Of a stretch of 64,000 bases of DNA, positions 54,029 through 62,814 are shown piece by piece. The DNA is taken from the NCBI RefSeq assembly GCF_025133575.1, contig NZ_CP104011.1, positions 3,728,965 through 3,792,964 of the forward strand, written 5' to 3'. How positions within the stretch are numbered: position 1 is the stretch's first letter; every line of letters begins with the position of its first letter. Source of the DNA: Pseudomonas sp. GCEP-101. GTDB taxonomy: Bacteria > Pseudomonadota > Gammaproteobacteria > Pseudomonadales > Pseudomonadaceae. Made by a program: the position numbers and the translations under genes. A model generated the notes under the pieces. That model did not search any database, was not told the DNA's origin, and saw only the letters and a program-made list of their open reading frames with translations.

Positions 54029-55291
54029 ATGAATGCGATCCGTCGCCTGTCGGCCGCCATCTGTCTTTCTTCCCTCTGTCTTTCCCCCCTGCTGGCCCAC
54101 GCCGGCGAAGTCGAAGTGCTGCACTGGTGGACCTCCCCCGGTGAAAAGCGCGCCGCCGAAACCCTGAAGAAACTCGTCGAAGCCAAGGGCCACACCTGGA
54201 AGGACTTCGCCGTCGCCGGTGGCGGTGGCGAGGCGGCCATGACCGTGCTGAAGACCCGCGCCGTTTCCGGCAACCCGCCGGCCGCCGCGCAGATCAAGGG
54301 CCCGGATATCCAGGAGTGGGGCGAACTGGGCCTGCTCGCCGACCTCAACGACGTCGCCGCGCAGGGCAAGTGGGATCAACTGCTGCCGCCGCAGGTGGCG
54401 CAGATCATGAAGTACAAGGGCGACTACGTGGCCGTGCCGGTCAACGTGCACCGGGTGAACTGGCTGTACATCAACCCGGAAGTCTTCAAGAAGGCCGGCG
54501 CCACGCCGCCGACCACCCTGGACGAGCTCTTCGCCGCCGCCGACAAGCTCAAGGCCGCCGGCTTCACGCCGCTGGCCCACGGCAGCCAGCCGTGGCAGGA
54601 CGGCACGCTGTTCGAGAACCTGGTGCTGAGCAAGATGGGCCCGGAAGGCTACCGCAAGGCCTTCGTCGAGCTGGACAAGGGCACCCTCACCGGCGCGCAG
54701 ATGGCGGATGTCTTCGCCGCGCTGAAGAAGCTGCACAGCTATGTCGATGCCGACGCCGCTGGGCGCGAGTGGAACGTCGCCACCGGCATGGTCATCAACG
54801 GCAAGGCCGGCATGCAGATCATGGGCGACTGGGCCAAGAGCGAGTTCACCGCCGCCGGCAAGGTGGCGGGCAAGGACTACCAGTGCCTGCCGTTCCCCGG
54901 TACGCAGAAGGCCTTCGACTACAACATCGACTCCCTGGTGATGTTCAAGCTGAGCAACGAGGAAAACCGCAAGGCCCAGGAAGACCTGGCCCGCGCGGTG
55001 CTCGACCCGTCCTTCCAGAAGGACTTCAGCCTGAACAAGGGCTCGATCCCGGTGCGCCTGGACGTCGACATGACGCCCTTCGACAGCTGCGCCCAGCAGT
55101 CGATGAAGGACTTCAAGGCCGCCTCCGCCAGCAACAACCTGGTGCCGAGCATGGCCCACAGCATGGCCGCCTCCAGCTACGTGCAGGGCGCGATCTTCGA
55201 CGTGGTCACCAACTTCTTCAACGACCCCGCCGCCGATCCGCAGAAGGCCGCGCAGCAACTGGGCGCCGCCATCCAGGCCGCCGCGCAGTAA
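54029..55291 (+). CDS. gltB: Glucose ABC transporter, periplasmic binding protein
   Basis: A 420-aa solute-binding protein (extracellular family 1). The signal peptide [20 protein letters not shown] ends near AHAGE, followed by [20 protein letters not shown]. It captures glucose in the periplasm and delivers it to GltF and GltG. ATG 54029 is chosen because it starts the signal peptide; the frame is open 68 codons further upstream. It is also called gtsA. A GC hairpin after the stop can keep its mRNA in excess over the permease genes. Confidence 0.94.
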   Translation: MNAIRRLSAAICLSSLCLSPLLAHAGEVEVLHWWTSPGEKRAAETLKKLVEAKGHTWKDFAVAGGGGEAAMTVLKTRAVSGNPPAAAQIKGPDIQEWGELGLLADLNDVAAQGKWDQLLPPQVAQIMKYKGDYVAVPVNVHRVNWLYINPEVFKKAGATPPTTLDELFAAADKLKAAGFTPLAHGSQPWQDGTLFENLVLSKMGPEGYRKAFVELDKGTLTGAQMADVFAALKKLHSYVDADAAGREWNVATGMVINGKAGMQIMGDWAKSEFTAAGKVAGKDYQCLPFPGTQKAFDYNIDSLVMFKLSNEENRKAQEDLARAVLDPSFQKDFSLNKGSIPVRLDVDMTPFDSCAQQSMKDFKAASASNNLVPSMAHSMAASSYVQGAIFDVVTNFFNDPAADPQKAAQQLGAAIQAAAQ

Positions 55292-55298
55292 GGCGCAA

Positions 55299-55320
55299 GC
55301 CGGCCCCCTGGCGGGCCGGC
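55299..55320 (+). terminator. Intercistronic hairpin between gltB and gltF
   Basis: GCCGGCCC-cctggc-GGGCCGGC forms an 8-bp GC stem seven bases after the gltB stop, with no T tract. Such hairpins commonly stabilise binding-protein mRNA and lower permease expression. Confidence 0.6.
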
Positions 55321-55391
55321 CTCTCTTCCAACCGAACGACTCCGGGCCGCCGCGGCAGCCCGGGTGGGTTCACTCATCCTCGAGAAGGCAG

Positions 55392-56318
55392 ATGGCGACC
55401 CAATCTCCGACTTTCACTCCCGCCGCCAGCCCGCGTGCTTCGCTGCTCGACGGCCTGCAGGCCTGGCTGCCCAAGCTGGTGCTGGCCCCGAGCATGCTCG
55501 TGGTGCTGGTCTGCGTGTACGGCTACATCGGTTGGACGCTGCTGCTGTCCTTCACCAACTCGCGCTTCATGCCGGCCTACAGCTGGGCCGGGCTGACCCA
55601 GTACCTGCGCCTGTGGGACAACGACCGCTGGTGGGTGGCGAGCAAGAACCTGCTGCTGTTCGGCGGCCTGTTCATCGGCATCTGCCTCGCCCTCGGGGTG
55701 TTCCTCGCCGTGCTGCTGGACCAGCGCATCCGCCGCGAGGGCTTCATCCGCACGGTGTACCTGTACCCCATGGCGCTGTCCATGATCGTGACCGGCACCG
55801 CCTGGAAGTGGTTGCTCAACCCCGGCCTTGGCCTGGACAAGCTGCTGCGCGACTGGGGCTGGAGCGGCTTTCGCTTCGACTGGCTGGTGGACCCGGACCG
55901 CGTCGTCTACTGCCTGGTGATCGCTGCCGTGTGGCAGGCCTCGGGCTTCGTCATGGCGCTGTTCCTCGCCGGCCTGCGCGGGGTCGACCCGGCCATCGTG
56001 CGCGCCGCCCAGGTGGACGGCGCGAGCCTGCCGACCATCTACCTGCGCATCGTCCTGCCGAGCCTGCGCCCGGTGTTCTTCAGCGCGCTGATGATCCTCG
56101 CGCACATCGCCATCAAGAGCTTCGACCTGGTCGCCGCGATGACCGCCGGCGGCCCCGGCTACTCCTCGGACCTGCCGGCGATGTTCATGTACGCCCACAC
56201 CTTCACCCGCGGCCAGATGGGCCTGGGCGCCGCCAGCGCGATGCTGATGCTCGGCGCCGTGCTGGCCATCGTCGTGCCGTACCTGTACTCCGAACTGCGG
56301 GGCAAGCGCCATGCATGA
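55392..56318 (+). CDS. gltF: Glucose ABC transporter permease GltF
   Basis: A 308-aa inner-membrane permease with six helices and the cytoplasmic EAA loop, here AAQVDGASLPTIYLRIVLPS. It starts MATQSPTFTPAASPRASLLD with GAGAAGG upstream. It forms the channel with GltG and overlaps its start by eight bases. It corresponds to GtsB of P. putida. Confidence 0.93.
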   Translation: MATQSPTFTPAASPRASLLDGLQAWLPKLVLAPSMLVVLVCVYGYIGWTLLLSFTNSRFMPAYSWAGLTQYLRLWDNDRWWVASKNLLLFGGLFIGICLALGVFLAVLLDQRIRREGFIRTVYLYPMALSMIVTGTAWKWLLNPGLGLDKLLRDWGWSGFRFDWLVDPDRVVYCLVIAAVWQASGFVMALFLAGLRGVDPAIVRAAQVDGASLPTIYLRIVLPSLRPVFFSALMILAHIAIKSFDLVAAMTAGGPGYSSDLPAMFMYAHTFTRGQMGLGAASAMLMLGAVLAIVVPYLYSELRGKRHA

Positions 56319-57156
56319 CTCGACCCTGAAACCGTCGTTCAGCCTGAGCCGCCTGGCGGTGCACGCGACCCTCTGGGGCGCCGTGGCGCTGTACGTGATC
56401 CCGCTGCTGGTGATGCTGCTGACCAGCTTCAAGACCCCGGAGGACATCCGCAACAGCAACCTGCTGGCACTGCCGGATGTGTTCACCCTGATTGGCTGGG
56501 TGAAGGCCTGGGGCGCGGTGGGGGACTACTTCTGGAACTCGGTGAAGATCACCGTGCCCGGCGTGCTGATCTCCACCTTCATCGGCGCCATGAACGGCTA
56601 CGTGCTGTCGATGTGGCGCTTCCGCGGCTCGCAGCTGTTCTTCGGCGCGTTGCTGTTCGGCTGCTTCCTGCCCTTCCAGGTGATCCTCCTGCCGATGTCC
56701 TTCACCCTGGGCAAGCTGGGCCTGGCCAACACCACCACGGGCCTGGTGATGGTGCACTGCATCTATGGCCTGGCCTTCACCACGCTGTTCTTCCGCAACT
56801 ACTTCGTGGCGATCCCGGATGCGCTGGTGAAGGCCGCGCGGCTGGACGGCGCGGGGTTCTTCACCATCTTCCTGCGCATCCTGATGCCGATGTCCACGCC
56901 CATCGTGATGGTCTGCCTGATCTGGCAGTTCACCCAGATCTGGAACGACTTCCTGTTCGGCGTGGTGTTCGCCAGCGGCGACGCCCAGCCCATCACCGTG
57001 GCGCTGAACAACCTGGTGAACATCAGCACCGGGGTGAAGGAATACAACGTCGACATGGCGGCCGCGATGATCGCGGCGCTGCCCACGCTGGTGGTCTACG
57101 TACTGGCCGGCAAGTACTTCGTGCGCGGGCTCACTGCCGGCGCCGTCAAAGGTTGA
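56311..57156 (+). CDS. gltG: Glucose ABC transporter permease GltG
   Basis: A 281-aa permease of the MalG-like type with six helices and the EAA loop KAARLDGAGFFTIFLRILMP. The C-terminus (VLAGKYFVRGLTAGAVKG) is the classic sugar-permease ending. Translation is coupled to gltF by the eight-base overlap. It corresponds to GtsC. Confidence 0.93.
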   Translation: MHDSTLKPSFSLSRLAVHATLWGAVALYVIPLLVMLLTSFKTPEDIRNSNLLALPDVFTLIGWVKAWGAVGDYFWNSVKITVPGVLISTFIGAMNGYVLSMWRFRGSQLFFGALLFGCFLPFQVILLPMSFTLGKLGLANTTTGLVMVHCIYGLAFTTLFFRNYFVAIPDALVKAARLDGAGFFTIFLRILMPMSTPIVMVCLIWQFTQIWNDFLFGVVFASGDAQPITVALNNLVNISTGVKEYNVDMAAAMIAALPTLVVYVLAGKYFVRGLTAGAVKG

Positions 57157-57167
57157 GGTAAGCACCG

Positions 57168-58328
57168 ATGTCCACCCTTGAACTGCACAATCTGCACAAG
57201 TCCTACGGCGCGGGCCTGGCGGACACCCTGAAGTCGATCAACCTGTCGATCGATTCGGGCGAGTTCCTGATCCTGGTCGGCCCCTCCGGCTGCGGCAAAT
57301 CCACCCTGATGAACTGCATCGCCGGGCTGGAAAACGTCACCGGCGGCGCGATCCTGGTGGACGGCCAGGACATCAGCGGCATGAGCCCGAAGGATCGCGA
57401 CATCGCCATGGTGTTCCAGTCCTACGCGCTGTACCCGACCATGAGCGTGCGCGAGAACATCGCCTTCGGCCTGAAGATCCGCAAGCTGCCCAAGGCCGAG
57501 ATCGACGCCGAGGTGGCGCGTGTCTCCAAGCTGCTGCAGATCGAACACCTGCTCGAGCGCAAGCCCTCGCAGCTCTCCGGCGGCCAGCAGCAGCGCGTGG
57601 CCATGGGCCGGGCGCTGGCGCGGCGGCCGAAGATCTACCTGTTCGACGAGCCATTGTCGAACCTCGACGCCAAGCTGCGCGTGGAGATGCGCACCGAGAT
57701 CAAGCTGATGCACCAGCGCCTGAAGACCACCACGGTGTACGTGACCCACGACCAGATCGAGGCCATGACCCTGGGCGACAAGGTGGCGGTGATGAAGGAC
57801 GGCATCGTCCAGCAGTTCGGCACGCCGCAGCAGATCTACAACGACCCGGCGAACCTGTTCGTCGCCAGCTTCATCGGCTCGCCGCCGATGAACTTCATCC
57901 CGCTCAAGGTGCAGCAGCAGGGCGGCCGGCTGGTCGGCCTGCTGGACAGCGGCCAGGACCGCTGCGAGCTGCCGCTGCAACTGGACGCCGGGCTGGTCGA
58001 GGGCCGCGAGCTGATCCTCGGCGTGCGTCCGGAACAGGTGCAGCTGGCCACCGATGGCGCCAACGGCCCGAACGACCTGCGCGCAGAAGTCGAGGTGGTC
58101 GAACCCACCGGCCCGGACACCCTGGTCTTCGTCACGCTCAATGGCGCCAAGGTCTGCTGTCGCCTCGCGCCGGACCAGTCGCCGCTGCCGGGAGCGTCCC
58201 TGCAGCTGCGTTTCGACCCGTCCCGCGCGCTGCTGTTCGACGCGCAGAGCGGCGAGCGCCTGCGCGCCGACCCGCGTGGCGACGGCGCGAACAAAGTGAC
58301 GCCGCTGGCGCGGCAGAAACATTCCTGA
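57168..58328 (+). CDS. gltK: Glucose ABC transporter ATPase GltK (UgpC/MsmX type)
   Basis: A 386-aa ATPase energising GltFG. Walker A is GPSGCGKST, the signature is [16 protein letters not shown], Walker B is [13 protein letters not shown], and the switch His is in [20 protein letters not shown] regulatory domain fills residues from about 240. GAGG precedes ATG 57168. It corresponds to GtsD. Confidence 0.94.
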   Translation: MSTLELHNLHKSYGAGLADTLKSINLSIDSGEFLILVGPSGCGKSTLMNCIAGLENVTGGAILVDGQDISGMSPKDRDIAMVFQSYALYPTMSVRENIAFGLKIRKLPKAEIDAEVARVSKLLQIEHLLERKPSQLSGGQQQRVAMGRALARRPKIYLFDEPLSNLDAKLRVEMRTEIKLMHQRLKTTTVYVTHDQIEAMTLGDKVAVMKDGIVQQFGTPQQIYNDPANLFVASFIGSPPMNFIPLKVQQQGGRLVGLLDSGQDRCELPLQLDAGLVEGRELILGVRPEQVQLATDGANGPNDLRAEVEVVEPTGPDTLVFVTLNGAKVCCRLAPDQSPLPGASLQLRFDPSRALLFDAQSGERLRADPRGDGANKVTPLARQKHS

Positions 58329-58380
58329 ACCAAGCCATCAACTTCCTGCCTGAAAAACCATGTCAACGAGGACGCTGGAG

Positions 58381-59739
58381 ATGCACAAGAACAACAAGAA
58401 CCGGCCTGCAGCACGAACCCTGGGCTGCCTGCTCGCACTGGGCTGCGTGGGCAACGTCGCCCATGCCGCCGACGCCTTCTCATCCGAGTCCAAGTGGGGC
58501 CTGGGCGACTGGGGCGGCAAGCGCACCGAACTGCTGGAGAAGGGCTACGACTTCAAGCTCGACTACGTCGGCGAAGCCGCGAGCAACCTGGGCGGCGGCT
58601 ACGACCAGCACACCACCGCGCGCTACTCCGACCAGTTCGCCCTCGGCACCCACCTGGACCTGCAGAAGATCCTTGGCTGGGATGCCACCGAATTCCAGTT
58701 CACCGTCACCGAGCGTAGCGGCCGCAACCTCTCCAACGACCGCATCAGCGACCCGCGCGCCGGGCAGTTCAGCTCCGTGCAGGAAGTCTGGGGCCGCGGC
58801 CAGACCTGGCGCCTGACGCAGATGTGGATCAAGCAGCAGTACTTCGACGGCGCGCTGGACGTGAAGGTCGGCCGCTTCGGCGAGGGCGAGGACTTCAACA
58901 GCTTCCCCTGCGACTTCCAGAACCTGGCCTTCTGCGGCTCGCAAGTGGGCAACTGGGTCGGCGGCATCTGGTACAACTGGCCGGTCAGCCAGTGGGCCGC
59001 CCGCGTGAAGTGGAACTTCAACGACCAGTGGTACGCCCAGATCGGCGCGTACAACCAGAACCCGTCGAACCTGGAGACCGGCAACGGCTTCAAGCTCAAC
59101 GGCAGCGGCACCAAGGGCACCATCCTGCCGGTGGAGCTGGTGTGGATGCCCAAGGTCGGCGCGGCGCAACTGCCCGGCGAATACCGCCTGGGCTACTACT
59201 ACAGCACCGCCGAGGCCGACGACGTGTACGACGACGTCAACGGCAACCCGCAGGCGCTCACCGGCGAAGCGCCCAAGACCCACAGCGGCAAGCACGGCTG
59301 GTGGGTGGTGGCGCAGCAGCAGGTCACCGCGCACAACGGTGATGCCTCGCGCGGCCTAAGCCTGTTCGCCAACTTCACGGTGCACGACAAGGCCACCAAC
59401 ACCGTCGACAACTACCAGCAGCTGGGCGTGGTCTACAAAGGCCCGTTCGACGCGCGGCCCAAGGATGACATCGGCTTCGGCGTGGCGCGCATCCACGTCA
59501 ACGACGACGTCCAGGATCGCCAGCGCCTGGCCAACCAGGTCAACGGCATCGACGACTACGACAACCCGCTGTACCAGCCCATCCAGGACACCGAGTACAA
59601 CGCCGAGCTGTACTACGGCGTGCACGTGACCAATTGGCTCACCGTGCGCCCGAACCTGCAATACATCCGCCATCCGGGCGGGGTGGACGAGGTCAACAAC
59701 GCCGTGGTGGCAGGCCTGAAGATCCAGTCCAGCTTCTGA
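58381..59739 (+). CDS. oprB: Carbohydrate-selective porin OprB
   Basis: A 452-aa outer-membrane beta-barrel that admits glucose and other sugars. The signal peptide (MHKNNKNRPAARTLGCLLAL to about AHAAD) and the mature start FSSESKWGLGDWGGKRTELL are typical OprB, and the last residue is Phe (KIQSSF), the outer-membrane assembly signal. ATG 58381 is preferred to an in-frame ATG at 58360 because AGGA lies at the right distance upstream. It is the last gene of the gltBFGK operon, followed by a terminator. Confidence 0.94.
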   Translation: MHKNNKNRPAARTLGCLLALGCVGNVAHAADAFSSESKWGLGDWGGKRTELLEKGYDFKLDYVGEAASNLGGGYDQHTTARYSDQFALGTHLDLQKILGWDATEFQFTVTERSGRNLSNDRISDPRAGQFSSVQEVWGRGQTWRLTQMWIKQQYFDGALDVKVGRFGEGEDFNSFPCDFQNLAFCGSQVGNWVGGIWYNWPVSQWAARVKWNFNDQWYAQIGAYNQNPSNLETGNGFKLNGSGTKGTILPVELVWMPKVGAAQLPGEYRLGYYYSTAEADDVYDDVNGNPQALTGEAPKTHSGKHGWWVVAQQQVTAHNGDASRGLSLFANFTVHDKATNTVDNYQQLGVVYKGPFDARPKDDIGFGVARIHVNDDVQDRQRLANQVNGIDDYDNPLYQPIQDTEYNAELYYGVHVTNWLTVRPNLQYIRHPGGVDEVNNAVVAGLKIQSSF

Positions 59740-59758
59740 TTGCTCCCGGTGCGAACCT

Positions 59759-59786
59759 GGCCCGTCCTTGCGACGGGCCTTTTTTG
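59759..59786 (+). terminator. Rho-independent terminator after oprB
   Basis: GGCCCGTC-cttgc-GACGGGCC is followed directly by a run of six T or more. It lies 20 bp after the stop codon. Confidence 0.92.
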
Positions 59787-59828
59787 TCTGCCCGCTGCCA
59801 GTTCTGCAGATCCGCGACGGGGCTTTTC

Positions 59829-59901
59829 GTAGGAGCGAGCTTGCTCGCGAACATCCCGGCCTCCGGTGCCCAGGCGGTTCGCGAGCAAGCTCGCTCCTAC
59901 A
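59829..59901. repeat. REPIN-like inverted pair (family A, GAGC/GCTC subtype)
   Basis: GTAGGAGCGAGCTTGCTCGC and its reverse complement flank 25 bp. It abuts a family B arm one base later, placing two unrelated repeat families side by side. Confidence 0.85.
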
Positions 59902-59902
59902 G

Positions 59903-59936
59903 CCTCTCCCCAAGGGAGAGGGCTGGGGTGAGGGGA
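59903..59936. repeat. Single family B arm
   Basis: CCTCTCCCCAAGGGAGAGGG is followed by CTGGGGTGAGGGG. It is a lone arm without a spacer or partner. The 59740-60148 interval contains a terminator, these repeats and the mutarotase promoter. Confidence 0.75.
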
Positions 59937-60072
59937 GCGCGCAAACACAGACCTGTCCGGGGAAGGCAGTTGCTCCTGCAAAAATAGGAACCCCATGGGG
60001 GTGAGAACCCATTTTCAGTGGCGCAGGCGCTGCGCGTGACTAGGCTTTGCGGTTAGAATCGCGGCCTTTTCT

Positions 60073-60093
60073 ATACTATGTAGTGAAACTACA
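60073..60093 (+). promoter_or_regulatory. Promoter -10 with overlapping HexR-like palindrome for the mutarotase gene
   Basis: A -10-like TATACT (60073-60078) is immediately followed by TGTAGTGAAACTACA (60079-60093), a perfect palindrome TGTAGT-GAA-ACTACA. This resembles HexR boxes of gammaproteobacteria. Its position over the start site suits a repressor that leaves when sugar phosphates accumulate. Confidence 0.6.
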
Positions 60094-60148
60094 GAGATCT
60101 TCACGCCCCGGAATGTCCGGGCAGGGATTGGATCAGGACATCCGGACA

Positions 60149-60985
60149 ATGCTCGAGCATCCGCTGCAGCGCTTTTTTCATTCCATGCGGGCCAAGCGCC
60201 CCTTCGACTGGGTGCGCTTCCAGCGTCGCGACCTGCTGCTCATCGATCACCCGCAGTGCCAGGCGGTATTCAGCCGCCAGGGCGCGCAACTGCTGCACTT
60301 CCAGCCGCGCGGCGCGCGCCCGCTGCTGTGGTGCTCCAGCCAGTGGCCGAGCCTGAGCACGGCGCCGATCCGTGGCGGCATCCCGGTCTGCTGGCCCTGG
60401 TTCGGCAGCCACCCGGTGGAAACCGACTGGCCGCAACACGGCTGGGCGCGCCAGCGCGAGTGGCGCATGCTCGATGCCTGGGCCGACGACCAGAAGGCGG
60501 TGATCAGCTGGCAGCTGGATATCGAGGACTGGCACGTGCGCCTGGAAGCGCGCCTGGGCCAGGACCTGGACATCGAACTCTCCAGCTACCACGAGGATGA
60601 CAGCGACTGCCTGTTCAGCTTCGCCCTGCAGCCCTATTGGCGCGTGGGCTCGCTGCGCCGTTCGGTGGTTCACGGGATGGAACTGGACGGCAAGGCCAGC
60701 GGGCTGCCCAACACCTGGGCACCGCGGGGTGCGGTCAAGCAGGTGCTCTACAACACCGGCTCGCTGGTGCTGGAGGATGCCGGCTGGCAACGCCGCCTGC
60801 GCATCGACAAGAACACCAGCGCCGGCAGCGTCATCTGGCACCCGGGCAGCCGCGCGGTGGAGCAGGTGGAGCCGGGCGAGGCGGAGCGCTTCCTGTGCAT
60901 CGGCGCCGCTGGCTACCGCGCGGGCGGGCTGATCCTCGCCCAGGGCGAACGGATGCTGCTGAACCTGCGCGCCGGGTTGGTCTGA
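60149..60985 (+). CDS. D-hexose-6-phosphate mutarotase (YeaD-like aldose 1-epimerase)
   Basis: A 278-aa galactose-mutarotase-fold enzyme that interconverts the anomers of glucose-6-phosphate, supplying the beta form to glucose-6-phosphate dehydrogenase. RGGIPVCWPWFGSHP and the catalytic His in WPQHGWARQREW are visible, with a Glu late in QVEPGEAERFLCIG. The frame is open to 60047; I choose ATG 60149 because a start at 60113 has no ribosome site and 60047 would lie inside the promoter. It is next to oprB and has a HexR-like operator. Confidence 0.88.
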   Translation: MLEHPLQRFFHSMRAKRPFDWVRFQRRDLLLIDHPQCQAVFSRQGAQLLHFQPRGARPLLWCSSQWPSLSTAPIRGGIPVCWPWFGSHPVETDWPQHGWARQREWRMLDAWADDQKAVISWQLDIEDWHVRLEARLGQDLDIELSSYHEDDSDCLFSFALQPYWRVGSLRRSVVHGMELDGKASGLPNTWAPRGAVKQVLYNTGSLVLEDAGWQRRLRIDKNTSAGSVIWHPGSRAVEQVEPGEAERFLCIGAAGYRAGGLILAQGERMLLNLRAGLV

Positions 60986-61035
60986 CCAGGATTGGTTCGC
61001 GCATTCTTACCTGGGCAATGTATCGGAGCACACTG

Positions 61036-61082
61036 GTAGGAGCGGGCCATGCCCGCGATCGCGCGCATGGCGCGCTCCTGCA
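61036..61082. repeat. Hybrid REP-like hairpin
   Basis: The left half GTAGGAGCGGGCCATGCCCG is the GGGC subtype; the right half GCGCGCATGGCGCGCTCCTG has its own stem and only approximates the usual right arm. It lies in the gap after the mutarotase gene. Confidence 0.6.
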
Positions 61083-61160
61083 GGTTCGCTGTGTCGCTCG
61101 GGGGAAGAGAGGTGAGCGGACAGCCTCACCGAGGCCATCCGCAGGACGAGGGACGTGCCC

Positions 61161-61289
61161 TCAGGACGGTTGCTGGGGCGTGCCCAGCAGCGACTTGCCG
61201 GTTTTCTTCTGCCGCTTGGCCATGCGTTTTTCATGCGCGGTTTTCAGCGGCTTCTTCTTCGCTTGCTTCTTCGCGTCGAGACCTTTCAT
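61161..61289 (-). CDS. Small highly basic protein, unknown function
   Basis: A 42-aa protein beginning MKGLDAKKQAKKKPLKTAHE and ending SLLGTPQQPS. Seventeen of the first 33 residues are Lys, Arg or His. GGTGGAGGACAGGCGC places a strong ribosome site before ATG 61289, arguing that it is translated. Its composition suggests nucleic-acid or ribosome binding, but I know no function. Similar tiny Lys-rich MKGLDAKK proteins occur in other Pseudomonas as I recall. It is the first of a row of small minus-strand genes. Confidence 0.65.
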   Translation of the reverse strand: MKGLDAKKQAKKKPLKTAHEKRMAKRQKKTGKSLLGTPQQPS

Positions 61290-61363
61290 GCGCCTGTCCT
61301 CCACCGGGACGCTCTCGGGTCGAGAGCCCACTGCTTCAGCATAGCCCCGCCAGGCTCCGGCGC

Positions 61364-61552
61364 TCAGCCGGCGGACAGGCGTTCCAGCTCGCGGCGCACC
61401 ATGCTGGCGTACTGGGGTGGGCTCAGCCGGTACAGCTCGCCGGCCACCCAGGGCAGCCAGCGGCCGCCCAGGTGCTCGCGCTCGGCCAGCAGGCGCCGGG
61501 CTTCGGCCTCGGCGCGCTGGGCATGTTGCTGGTGGTAATCGGCACGGCTCAT
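61364..61552 (-). CDS. Small hypothetical protein (62 aa)
   Basis: A 62-aa protein starting MSRADYHQQHAQRAEAEARR with a helical Ala-, Glu- and Arg-rich N-terminus, then GRWLPWVAGELYRLSPPQYA and a charged end. No signal peptide or known motif is seen. It lies 20 bp downstream of the secreted-protein gene at 61573-62010 and is probably cotranscribed with it. Function unknown. Confidence 0.6.
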   Translation of the reverse strand: MSRADYHQQHAQRAEAEARRLLAEREHLGGRWLPWVAGELYRLSPPQYASMVRRELERLSAG

Positions 61553-61572
61553 CGTGGTTCTTCGGTGCAGTG

Positions 61573-62010
61573 TCAGGTCTTGGCGCAGCTCAGGTTCTGC
61601 GGGTCGATGGTGATGCTGGCCAGCGGCTTGGCGTCGCTGCCGGCGTATTCGTGGGTCACGCTCAGGTGGTGCTCGCGAAAGCGCTGCAGCAGGTCGGGCT
61701 GCTGGCAGGTGGTGTCTTCGAGCTGCTTCTTCAGGCCGTTCTCGAACTTGGCGCGGGCACCCAGGTCCATGGCGTCCAGGCGCAGGTTGGAGATGGCGTA
61801 GCGGTAATACAGCATCTTCTTCGCCGGGTCGAGCTGCACGCTGTTGAGGGTGGTCACCTTGTCCACCTGGCGTGGCAGGTTCGACTTGGTCACCTGGTCG
61901 AAATAGTCCGCCGATTCCTTGAGGAATTTCGCCTCGTCGGGGGAGTCTTCGGCGTGCACGACAAAGCTGGCGAGCAACAGCAAGGGCAGGGTGAGGCGAG
62001 CGAACGGCAT
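61573..62010 (-). CDS. Exported hypothetical protein
   Basis: A 145-aa protein with signal peptide MPFARLTLPLLLLASFVVHA and mature start EDSPDEAKFLKESADYFDQV. The rest is soluble, with two Cys (in DTTCQQPD and NLSCAKT) likely to form a disulfide in the periplasm. AGGAA precedes ATG 62010, and the 113-codon upstream extension in frame is rejected. No named family is recognised. It is probably first in a two-gene unit with the 62-aa gene. Confidence 0.7.
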   Translation of the reverse strand: MPFARLTLPLLLLASFVVHAEDSPDEAKFLKESADYFDQVTKSNLPRQVDKVTTLNSVQLDPAKKMLYYRYAISNLRLDAMDLGARAKFENGLKKQLEDTTCQQPDLLQRFREHHLSVTHEYAGSDAKPLASITIDPQNLSCAKT

Positions 62011-62224
62011 GGGGTATTCCTGTACGGCTGATGGGGGTGTGCAACGGCGCGGCGTCATTGGCTGCGACAGCCAGGTCCGGGCCGGGTTCTGCCGGCATGG
62101 CGACGCGCTCATGGCCTGTGAGTGTAGAGCACCGCCAGCCGCTGGCCGCTCGCGGGGCGTTTGTTTTGCGCGTAGGCTTGCGCGGTGCCATTTCCCCACC
62201 TTTTCCGCAGGCCCGCTGCACGCC

Positions 62225-62659
62225 ATGATCGAACTGACCCATCTGGACCTTCGCACCGACCCCGCCGCGCAACGCGTGGTGAAGGATGAAACCGTCACCG
62301 TCGAATTCGCTGCAGCACCGGGCGAACTGATGAGCCTGGAAGGCCCCAACCGCTATGCCATTGGCGACGCGATCATCCGCGGTGCGACGGGCGAGCGCTG
62401 GGTGGTTTCCCGCGAGCGCTTCGATCCGAAGTACCGGCCGGCCGACGCCACGCTGGCCCACGGCGAGCCGGGCGCCTACCGCAATATCCCCAGCCCTGTG
62501 CTGGCCAGGCGCATGGACGACGCCTTCACCCTGCTGCGCTCCGCCGGTGGCGACCGTCTCACCGGCGCGGCCGGCGACTGGGTCATGCAGTACGCTCCGG
62601 GCGACTACGGCGTGGTGAAGGCGGAACGCTTCGCCAAGGTCTATCGCCGGGCTGACTGA
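62225..62659 (+). CDS. PGDYG-domain protein
   Basis: A 144-aa soluble protein starting MIELTHLDLRTDPAAQRVVK. It carries the family name motif in YAPGDYGVVKAERFAKVYRR near the end and an inner repeat-like segment GPNRYAIGDAIIRGATGERW with a similar GD core. The function of PGDYG proteins is not established. A start near 61919 in the same frame would run through the divergent gene and is rejected. Confidence 0.72.
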   Translation: MIELTHLDLRTDPAAQRVVKDETVTVEFAAAPGELMSLEGPNRYAIGDAIIRGATGERWVVSRERFDPKYRPADATLAHGEPGAYRNIPSPVLARRMDDAFTLLRSAGGDRLTGAAGDWVMQYAPGDYGVVKAERFAKVYRRAD

Positions 62660-62814
62660 AAGCGTCCCCGCGCTGGCCTCCACGCCCCGCCAGCGGCTAA
62701 GGTCTGTGCTGGCGGGCGCTCTGCGCCGTGCATTTGATGCAACTTTGCCGGCGTTGCGCAGGTCCACCCTGCAGCCGCCGGCGAGCGGGATGCGCAACGG
62801 GAGGACGGTGCGGG

